The position numbers and the translations under genes were made by a program. From NCBI GenBank assembly GCA_002633005.1, contig NMRA01000086.1, positions 186,001 through 250,000 on the forward strand: a DNA stretch of 64,000 nucleotides, given 5' to 3'. Position 1 is the stretch's first letter, and each line of letters opens with the position of its first letter. Below are positions 54,234 to 64,000 of the stretch, in pieces. A model generated the notes under the pieces. It had not been told where the DNA came from. It saw nothing but the letters and a program-made list of their open reading frames with translations, and made no database searches. The DNA is from Phoronis australis (taxonomy: Eukaryota > Phoronida > Phoronidae).

Positions 54234-57200
54234 TCACTGTTTTGAGTATGGCCACAAAGAAGATAAAACCCCTTTTTTGCTTTTCTTTTCTTTTTCGCTG
54301 CTCTCCAGAGCCTGTTGCACGCCATCGACTGTTCGGCTTTTTAACACACCATTTTCCTCCACGGTCTCTGTCGTGACACCATTCTCCATCACCCTGAAGA
54401 AGAAGCAATACAATGTTAACGGCTGTTCCCTGAGAATTGTGGGACATGTCTAGACGATCTCCTTAAACTTCCATACAGGGTTTTGCTTGGAATATAGAAA
54501 ATAACCAAATGTAGAGAAATCAAAATAAATGTCACGTCAATTTTACACCGCAGAAAGAGAAATACTTAGCCTGGACTGAATAAACAACATCATGAGTAAC
54601 TTCTATTGGATCTTAGGTCACTGAATATGGTAAGTCCCAAAACAATGAATTTAGCACTTCAGTCACATATCAGGCATTCCAACCTTTTTTACAAATTATG
54701 CTAGAGACCCAACAACAGTTTTTGGAGAGGTTCACATACACAAAGTCGCATTGTTGTAGGACTGTCGTGCGATAGTATACCATGCAAAATGGACTAGTTA
54801 GATAATTTGTAATGGTATAATAAACATACAACTGTCACAAGACAGGCATATGATATCGACATTTAAATACTGTTGTGCGTCTAACCTACCAGGACCACAG
54901 GAAGTTCTCAGATAACCGTATATACTGTACAGCAGTTACAAGATGTATCATGGTACAGAATATATAAAAGTTTTCTTCAAAATGTTGTACGACACTGAAA
55001 TACTTTTACAAATGCAAATACTTCACACTGCTTAGTGCCCAACTTCAGTGAGTAATTTCAACTGGACTCTCAATACATCCCAAAACGTTCTCATCCACAT
55101 GCTGGGAAAGAATTGTCACTGCCTATTCACATACAGACCAAACCAGTACCTGAGCAACTATGACAATTGGTATAACCAAGAAATCCCACAATGCTACCAC
55201 TTCAATCCTCACAACAGAAAACCTCCGGATATACGTAGAAACCAGAATGAAAAATATAACTCACTTTTTTGTTACAATTGTCTTGCCATTGACCGTTTTT
55301 GTAGAGGTTGATGTAGACTTGAAGTTGCCTCCCCTGCTCGGCCCACTGAAGGTCGAACTTGAAAACGATGTGAAGCCACCCCTGTAAAACAAACATTCAA
55401 TTATCACTTAAAGCTTTCCCAGAGAATTAACATCACATGCAATGTTTATAACTGCAGACTATTAGAAAATGGAAGAAGTTATTGTAACTTACGAAGTGCA
55501 TTGGAAAAATGGTTTCGGACAGAAAAAAGTCTTTACTCTGTCTTTTTAAAGGTACTTAGCAAGAGAGGTTTATCATTTGCAAGCTAAGCATTGCAGGTAC
55601 GATTATACTGCAGTGAATCTGTGTTGCGATACCATAACAGGGAGTATTATTAGTCTCTTACATGCCATCTATTGTGACCTGAAATGGCCAAAGGCATCTG
55701 GATGTGACCAACAGAGGGGGGTGTTAGAGACTAATGATATTTCCTTGTAAGCAGCGGAGGGTTCGTTAAAATGGGAAAGCCAACATTTTCAGAAATCCAA
55801 CAAGAAATTTCACCCTTCCGTCACCCAATACCTACTTGGATGCTATTTAGTGTTTCCTGGCTTCATTCATGTATGGGGTGACATATCCTGCAGTATGGCA
55901 GTTTTACTTAAACGTGCTTCCACCTGCCAGTCAATCATTACTACACTCCAAATGTCACTCCGGGGAGGGAGTGAGCGGGGAGCAAGAAACTGAATTAGCT
56001 ATATTGTAAATTTGTAAAATGTTTCATGCATAACTAATTGTTGCCAGATCAGTAATAAACTGAACTGGGATACCTGGAAAGGTTAAAAAATTGTAAGAAA
56101 CTAATAACCACATCCCAGTTGTCAATGAAAATACTTGCACAAATCTTCATTAACAATGTCATACAATGGTGAATGATGGCAAAGAATCAAATGCCATAAG
56201 GTCACTTCACTCTAAAACCAGGATGATAAAGGACTCTAGTTCTAGGGAGCTCTGTATTTTTTCTAGCATCCCAAAATATATACCAGGGCCTTCCATTTTG
56301 GGGACAAATATTGGCCCTATTCTCCTGCGAAAACTATTTAAAAATCACACAGATTACCCTTTGTTGGGCCCAAAAATTTACTTCCAACAATTAAAAACTA
56401 TCCTCGACGTTACAATAAATTCTTCAACACGTTCGTTTTGGCTACTTGAGGCATTGCCGATGAAGGGTGGTGACTGCGGGTGGAATTGGTAGTGATTGAG
56501 GGATGGGGGAATTTTCCCCTCCACCTAAAATTTCTCCTCTCAGCAGACACAGGCACTCTGAGGTGAGCGAGGGCCCTATATATGGTTGCACCATCAGGGA
56601 TCTAATATCTTTTTGTGGAGAAACTTACGACAACAGCGGAACTGTCCTCCACACAGTACAAGTGGGCCCGGTTGCATAGAAGTTATACGCTGTGCAGCAA
56701 CAATATGTCCCATAATGGTTGGTAACCATGGTTGTGAAGCATAATCAACCACGGTCAACCACAGTTGCCAACCATAGTCTACCAACGAGGTATTAAAACC
56801 ATGGTCAACCATGGTTTCAACGCGAGGTGTTAAAACCATGGTTGTACAGCCATGGTTGTGCAGCCATGGTTAACTGAGGTACATTTCGCAGGGGTTGTAA
56901 CGCACCTGGCATCGTAGAACAACTTTTCCAGCGCATAAGTTTTAAAGCTTCATGCAACCCGACCCTGAAGTGCAGTTTATGTCAGACGATTCCTTAGTCC
57001 CCATCTAGGTGTCAGTGAGGCTTATCCCACTTAAGGTTTATAGTTCATTGACAAAAAAAATATGACTGCATCAGTCATTTCACCACTTGAAATGGAGATA
57101 ACTGGATATTCAAACTGAAAATGAAAGCTGGAGTTGTAAGGAAGCAGAGGACTAAAAGCAAGAGCTGGTATTTGATGGAATGGGCTGCTAGGATAAAACT

Positions 57201-57955
57201 GATAAACATTACAGAGAAACATAGACTTTGCTGAAGGAAAAAGAAAGGTGATGAATGCAGCAGCTAAAGGGAGACAACTTAACGGTAGACAACTTCTCAG
57301 ACAATATTCTACTAGCCAATAACAAAGAGGTAGCCTTCTGGTCCACGATAGGGTATAAAGTCAACTTAATTTTCAAATACCGAAAACCTTCTTATGTCTG
57401 CAAATTCTCCTATAAATGTCAGATATAAAATAGACTTCCCCTCAGTAACAGGCTTATGTTGTGCTCCTTCCCAAACTTTAGGCACAACAAATTGGCAATG
57501 GCCAGGAAATTTGTCGAGCAACAACTTAACTCAATGTACAGTTGTACCAAGGAGGAGAATCGTGGTCTAAACTTTTTTAACCTGTTGACACACAGCAACA
57601 CAACAACGACTAAACATACATCCAGCAAGACAACATAAAAACGAATGGGAAACATGACAACCCATCTGGTTTCAAGCTTGAATAACTTCACTTGCTAATC
57701 TACAGGTGTCAAGGCATGTAATCGCCATGACCACCACAAGTGAGCAAGCAAACTCTCTCAATGGGCAGGAACGACGATTACCCAAAGCCCATACTAAATG
57801 GGTCCTCCATCATAAAGTGATTGTGGACGGGGGATGTAAAAAACGGCGAGAAACCGCCAAATGGCGACTGCCGCGCTCTGTGTTGATGATGTTGCTGGGT
57901 CCTCTGGTCTTGCACGCGTCCGTCAGGCCGTCGGTGGTACGGATGACTCCGCCTA
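54234..57955 (-). CDS. DNAJB6-like Hsp40 co-chaperone, last three exons (partial)
   Basis: Exons 57955-57782, 55381-55265 and 54393-54234 (stop TGA) join in consistent phase to about 149 residues. The first encodes a basic, Gln/His-rich stretch and then a Phe-rich segment (SPFGGFSPFF, DPFSMGFG). The second encodes GGGFTSFSSSTFSGPSRGG and a Ser/Thr-rich region with STSTSTKTVNGKTIVTKK. The third encodes VMENGVTTETVEENGVLKSR, TVDGVQQ and a Lys-rich tail. This order (GF region, S/T-rich region, NGK-TKK and E-NG-LKS C-terminal domain) matches DNAJB2/B6-class chaperones, which suppress protein aggregation with Hsp70. The J-domain exons were not found on the minus strand up to 64000 and should lie further upstream. 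Symbol withheld because B2, B6 and B8 types are not separable here. Confidence 0.85.
56200..56590. repeat. Dispersed repeat family C, copy 2
   Basis: Counterpart of 24680-24985, with the shared GAGGGATGGGGGAATTTTCC and GGTGAGCGAGGGCCCTATAT ends. It lies in a DNAJB6-like intron. Confidence 0.6.
56695..56885. repeat. AACCATGGTT-rich palindromic repeat
   Basis: At least seven copies of ACCATGG or CCATGGTT with interspersed AACCACGGTCAACCAC variants in about 190 bp. The sequence is largely self-complementary and lies in a DNAJB6-like intron. Confidence 0.8.
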
Positions 57956-59650
57956 CTACAATCAAAGGACAGGCATACAGTGCGTAGCATAGTTAGTAGC
58001 GACTGTGGCTCATGACTACGGGCTAAGAGGCATCGCATGCCACGAGCAATAAACAAAAACCAGGAGCAAACACACACAGGCGTGAACTTGTGACAACTGT
58101 TGGTCTAGCCGACAGCAGGCATTAAACTTGCTCATTTCCATTCAACCGCGACCAGAACATTGAGAAGACTTGATCCAAAACAATAGCTGGTGAGATCAGC
58201 AACACATTACCATGTTTGCATTGACTTGATTTAACATGTGAGTCAATTCAACCAAGTACAGAACCAAAAATAACAACGTTATATAAGCTAGGACATGACA
58301 AAGAGAATGCAAATGTTAACTTCTGTTGAGGCGATGTGTTCTCCACAGCTGTGCTGAATCTAACATGCAAGTTAATATATATAAGACAGGATAGAACACA
58401 ACAAGTGACAATTTGCGGTAACAGTTTGCAGTAACTATCATCAGGCAACAGAAAAGCATGCAAAACTAGCATGCAACAATTTCGCCCAGCCCATGTACAC
58501 ATATTTACAACAGTGGCAAATAGATAGGGAAATGGCAACTTAAAATAACTAACAAAGTTATTGTGATTAAATTTAGATAGTTTTCTGATATTTAAAATAC
58601 AAACAGAAGTGCAAGTTTCCATTGCCATTGACATGTGGCAGACCAAGTTGATTTATTATACTCAGGCTGTAAATGACCAGTACAAACCAAGGTGCTTATA
58701 GTCAACTGTCTGCAAAAACAAGTTTTTGCCCAATCAGACAAGGAATGATTTGTTTTACCACATTCAGTAACTATTCCTCCGAGAATGCTTTTGGCATTGA
58801 CAGAGGTGACTCTCTACTTCAGACTGGGGTGAAATCTTACAGTACTTTAGATAGAGCATGGGTTATCTTATAGTGGTGCAGCTTCTATGGCTCAAAGTTT
58901 TGAGGCACTCCAACTTCACAGCTCCAGTTCTGGCAGCGCTGCACAGTCAAACTATTATTAAAGCTTCTTTAGTTACTTATTGACAGCTGCAACACAATTG
59001 GCACATTTTCAATCAAAATACCCAAATACAGATGTTTATTCGTGTTGTTCGTACTATACAAATAAAGATTTTTACTAACACTCAGGGGTCAGGCAGAAAT
59101 GCCAGTGAGAGTATAACCTCACCATCATGCCATAGACTAAATTGAAAACTAGATGATCATAGTAGCCCAGACAGACTGTGTAAACTACTGGTATATGCAG
59201 CATGTGGTCTGCATTAGCCCAGGGGAAACAATCACAGAGTTAGGAGACTGTACCATTCTAGAGGGAAGGCAAGAGATGAGGAGGAGACAGGATTTGAGTG
59301 TGGTGATTCTATACTTACTTAGCACACCCGAAATTAGTTGGAAAATAATATTTTTCATGGAGAGAATGTCTATCCTTTTATCTAATTCACACACAGTCAG
59401 TTTTGTAATTCAGAAAATAGCAGTACAACGTCCAGAGTGTTTCACCAATGATGGGGGTAAAATACTCTTATATTGGTACAGGTTAAAGTAATTTAATTAC
59501 TGTTAATTGGGTCAAAGTTGTCTACCTCTGGACCGCATTTCGCTAAATTCACATAGGCCCAAGCAGTTGGTGATGCTTGCTCAATCAGTGGCGAAGTCTG
59601 TATATTCAGTTTATTTGGCACAAAATTATAAGCAAAACAGCTGTAACATG

Positions 59651-60222
59651 AGCGCAACAGGACACTTTTATGACAAAGGCTTGTTAGTTATTACTTTTTT
59701 GAAACAGAATTTGCCAATTTAAGAAAAACAGAAAAAAACAGCATTTTAGGTTTGCTAAAATGGATTTGTTTTAGAAAATGAAAATTCAGCACATATTGTG
59801 CAAATGGTTCCCTATATACGACAGAATATCCTGACAGAAGACCACCAACTGAGGAGAAGCAATGCCAAAAATTAGTAACTGTATTGTATTAATGCCAACT
59901 TCCTGTTTTCCACTTTGACTATACTACAAGGTACAAAACATTTCATTGTAATGTGAAACTTCAATAGGAAACACTCTACATACAACTCATGGTGAAAGCA
60001 AACAGTTTCTTTCAGTTGATCCAGTTTCTAATTTCGGTGCTCAAGATGGGGGTAGAGTTGACAAGGCCAAAAAGCGAATAATTTTCATTCATGGATATTT
60101 TGAGTTATTAGCCATCCATTCATGTGAATCATCTGAATAACCCATCTACTGCACAAACAGAAACAATTTGACGACACGATGTACATGGAGAATTTATAAA
60201 GAATGTAGGGAAATATCCCAGT
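59651..60222. repeat. Duplicated segment, copy 1
   Basis: Near-identical to 60412-60970 over its full length; differences include a 13-base insertion in the A-rich part near 59725 and scattered substitutions. It ends exactly at a single N at 60223. Confidence 0.95.
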
Positions 60223-60411
60223 NAATGAATTATTTTCATTCGTTGTCATGTATCATTGTATTCTTAACATCAGTTTTCTATTTATGTATTCGTATATAAT
60301 CATTGTATATAGACTTCTTTGTATTTTTTTACCCAGATCTAATGCCTCTTGGCGCTTTCTGGGTTATGTATATTCATTGTATTCTGAAGATTTCGTAATA
60401 AACATCAAAAA

Positions 60412-60970
60412 AGCGCAACAGGACACTTTTACGACAATGGCTTGTTATTTATTTTTTTGAAACAGAATTTGCCAATTTAAGAAAAACAGCATTTTAGGTT
60501 TGCTAAAATGGATTTGTTTTAGAAAATGAAAATTCAGCACATATTGTGCAAATGGTTATCTATACACAACAGAATATCCTGACAGAAGACCACCAACTGA
60601 GGAGAAGAAATGCCAAAAATTAGTAACTGTATTGTATTAATGCTAACTTCCTGTACTCCACTTTGACTATACTACAAGGTACAAAACATTTCACTGTAAT
60701 GTGAAACTTCAATAGGAAACACTCTACATACAACTCATGGTGAAAGCAAACAGTTTCTTTCAGTTGATCCAGTTTCTAATTTCGGTGCTCAAGATGGGGG
60801 TAGAGTTGACAAGGCCAAAAAGCGAATAATTTTCATTCATGGATATTTTGAGTTATTAGCCATCCATTCATGTGAATCATCTGAATAACCCACCTACTGC
60901 ACAAACAGAAACAATTTGACGACACGATGTACATGGAGAATTTATAAAGAATGTAGGGAAATATCCCAGT
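60412..60970. repeat. Duplicated segment, copy 2
   Basis: Direct repeat of 59651-60222 at an offset of 761 bp at the left edge. About 188 bp of unrelated AT-rich sequence separates the two copies. Confidence 0.95.
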
Positions 60971-62152
60971 GTCATGAATTCATACAGAATGTGGAACAGT
61001 GTCCACACACTGCCCTGATGCCATCTATTTCAGTATGTGGTTGCTATGTCAGAAAAAGGTTATTATTTAAGTGAGGAAAGGGTTAGAAACAAACGTGTAA
61101 AGCAATGCAGTTTAATCAGTGAATGGTGATTCACAAATGTGTAATGAGTAAAAATGGATGTCCCTTTAGACAGAGGAGACTCATTAGACCTAGGATTAGA
61201 GATTATGTTTATAGCATATGTGCAGAAGTCATAACAGTGGAGGTTCCTTATCACTGCTGAATTTACAAATGGTCAGACATAGTAGGTAATGTTATCTGCT
61301 AATGAGATGAGCAGAAGACATGCCTGATCCAGTTTCAGGAACAGATTCAAGAGGCCACAGCACAACAGGATACACCCAGGCTTCAACTTTCCAAGCACAG
61401 ACATGTGAACTAGTGGTGGTAACCAGAATAAGTCCTACTAATGCATTCAGAGGTCAAATACGATTTCTCAAAGATATCAAAACATTTCCTAAATTTGACT
61501 GATTGAGCATGTCCCATACAAGATCAGCTTTCACAATTTTGGTTTGAAAATCTTGGAAATTCCACATGAAATCTCCTTACTCACTGCATTCAAAAATGGC
61601 AATAGTGCACTTACAGTGCTCCCGCATTTTGAGAACCAGTTTTCTCCACTGAACTACGGGCATCAGACTGGTACTCAAAATCCAGAAGTCTTGCAAGTAA
61701 CTATGGCTCACAAAATCACCCACAGATCAGAGTTTGACCCTGATGACCTCATGCTGAGAAAACCATATAATCAGGATGACCCAATATTTGGAAATTAATG
61801 TGCCAATGAAGATCTAGTTAGGGGTTCATGGTCATATCCCCAGTGTATCAGATGATACACCTTATCGTCTCTGACAAATTTCCTTTTAATCAGTAAACGG
61901 CTAAGGAAATCTGATGCTCCAACTACTCTTTCACAAGGCTCTAGAGAAAAAATTGAAGTCAGAACATAGCTTTACACAGATGACACAAAGATGAATACAT
62001 AAAGGTTCACACAGATGTCAAAACACAAAACCTCTTCTAGGTTATTTGCAAGCTGTAACCACAGAGTTACCATAAACATTAAAAAGGAAATGAACGAATA
62101 GTTAGCAGAAGCTAAATTAAATTCACAGTTAAAGGCATGCAAGAAAACATTT

Positions 62153-62170
62153 CCGTTACTATAGTAACGG
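62153..62170. promoter_or_regulatory. Perfect 18-bp palindrome matching an RFX X-box
   Basis: CCGTTACTATAGTAACGG is its own reverse complement. Its core GTTACTATAGTAAC (62155-62168) fits the symmetric X-box consensus GTTRCYATRGYAAC bound by RFX factors. The target gene is unknown. Confidence 0.5.
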
Positions 62171-64000
62171 TGAGTGACCAGCCAGCCAGTGTTGGTTATA
62201 CACTACAGGGTTGAAAGCTCAAACAAGCACGTCATACCTACTCAGAATCTGTTAATATCAATTACTCAAAAAACCTTAGATTGAGAACTAATATTGTTTT
62301 GAAGCCACATAAAACACAACTTATCAAGATAAATTATTAGCGTTACTTTCTGATATGACAAGGTTCCTAGTTTAGCAGAACTGCACTGTGCGCTGAGAGC
62401 AGTTTATTGATTATTTCAGCGGTAAGTTTCTATGTCATAAACATGATTTGCTCTAAACTGAACCTGGTGAATTTTCTTCGACCTCGACACGGCAAGTGCC
62501 ATTTGCAATGGCATAAAATATCTTCTTCAAGAAAGAGGCCACTTGGCAGCAAACGACAGCTGTAATGTGAGTTGTTTCAAAGTTGTCTCAGATTAGGGGA
62601 GTTCTGCACTCTTTGCCAATTACAAAGTATGCTTGAAGAGGATTCTTATGAAACAACTAAGGACATCTCGCTCACACAATCAGAATCAATATAGCAAGTG
62701 GATGGAGTTGCTATCATTGAACAATCCACCCATGACTCCATAGTATTGTGAGAGTCCAAAAGTGACATCTCTTCGACCCAATTTTAAATTGTGCTAGTGA
62801 CACGCCCAATTCCACTGCTGTTAAACTGTACATGACATCACATGTTTGTGCAAAAACACTCTACTGCCACCTTGTGGTACACCAAATTTTAACACGTCAT
62901 TACTATATCAGAAAATGGCACTAGCTTTTTTGCACGCACATGCACACACAACGAAATCCAACTTGTTTCAGATTGAGATGCAATTTGTTTCTAGTGCAAA
63001 ATTGTGTGCAGCGTCAGTGTGCTGGCACTCTTAATTAAAGAGAAATTCTATGAATTTTACATTCGTTTTGGCAAATGTCACAGATTACGATGACTTATAA
63101 GATAACTGGATATTTTTCAGTGAAATTCAAAGTCAAAATTTGCAGTCCCGAAACCGTAGGTAGACATAACCATATCCATTTTTACTGTTTGCCTGCTATT
63201 ATGTCTTAGTTTTCATCTCCTGTTACCCAAGTTTTTGTTGGATCTTGTGTCTAAGTCTTGTGAATAATTCGTAGAGGTCCCTGAACTACATCACTGATGT
63301 TACATTCAGAATCAACCATTCAATAGCTTCAGTTGGTCCACCCCAGTTAGTAGTCAGTAACAAGTGATGACGTGTCATTACACATTCAGGAAAATGAAAC
63401 ATTTTCACTAATAAAACCACTTAAAAAGTCCAAACAGGCAATGTTTTAGTGGACATCATTTCTGCGCGCCCCCGGACTCCATGCCGTATGACAATAAATT
63501 CCATTCAACTATCCCAGTCAATAGAGACATTGGGTTCTTGCAGCCAAAGGTTGGAATTAGCAGCAGGCTCAGCAGACCACGTTAGTCAATTCATTTCTTG
63601 GTGAAAAACACACGCATAATCTTTTCTTTCAATGGCCATTCCATCTACCCTAGGTAGCTCCATGAGGTTTCTGCCTGTAGGCTAATGTCTGAAAATACTT
63701 ATTTACAGGGTCAGCAAATACTATTTACAGACAAGTTACACATCTAGCTTTGAACTACTACTGATACTACTAAGATACTCCATACATGTTCTATTCCCTA
63801 GTTTGTGGCTGAATTTTGTACGAATATGTATAACCATTATGTTGAGCGGAGTTTTTGTGTCACAAGCTTCCCATAGGTTTTAGGCATTCAAATCGTAAAC
63901 TAAAAATAGAAACTGGAAGACACCTTTTATGGAGTGTCCAGTGCATGAAGGTCTCAGGAAAAATTTGGTGATCTACTCAAAAAGACAATCATTTATTTGA

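Larger units (their letters stand above)
57956..64000. other. Region without a supported gene (probably intron and upstream sequence of the DNAJB6-like gene)
   Basis: No J-domain or other exon was recognised on either strand. Contents seen are the 560-bp duplication, an X-box palindrome and a 'gccacc(t)tgtggt' repeat remnant near 62867. Open frames at 61320-61502 and 61544-61798 are compositionally plain and unmatched. Confidence 0.5.

Overview
The window is eukaryotic nuclear DNA from an animal: intron-rich, AT-leaning, with long introns carrying interspersed and tandem repeats. The gene content (XPB and MED24 orthologues, a DNAJB6-type chaperone, a C2H2 zinc-finger factor, two Golgi-type glycan genes) and the repeat style suggest a marine invertebrate, possibly an invertebrate deuterostome such as an acorn worm or amphioxus. 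That placement is an inference. Exon models below were built by hand from GT/AG sites, reading-frame phase and remembered family sequence; no alignment was run.

Layout. (1) 880-8910, + strand: the last seven exons of the XPB/ERCC3 helicase of TFIIH, beginning inside the DEVH box. (2) 10857-13169, - strand: two large exons that splice in frame to join a triose-phosphate/PEP-translocator-type membrane transporter (TPT family) to a polysaccharide pyruvyl transferase domain. (3) 18409-21252, + strand: a three-exon type II membrane protein resembling the five-bladed propeller mannosyltransferase/mannoside-phosphorylase group (GT91/GT108/GH130-like). Genes 2 and 3 are divergent and separated by about 5 kb. 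(4) 22171-31840, - strand: a nine-finger C2H2 protein with an AT-hook, interrupted by a repeat and an assembly gap. (5) 35281-51624, + strand: MED24 of the Mediator complex, 18 exons identified and one apparently missing. (6) 54234-57955, - strand: the 3' exons of a DNAJB6-like chaperone, whose J-domain exons were not found. The last 6 kb (57956-64000) holds no gene I can support and includes a near-identical duplication of about 560 bp.

The most interesting item is gene 2. Pyruvyl transferases use phosphoenolpyruvate. A TPT-family transporter that keeps the phosphate-binding Lys and Lys-Arg, covalently linked through one extra membrane segment to a lumenal pyruvyl transferase, looks like a single-polypeptide device that imports PEP and uses it at once. 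Its divergent neighbour is a Golgi-type mannosyltransferase-like protein, so the pair may build a pyruvylated glycan. This is an inference from sequence and needs transcript and biochemical confirmation.
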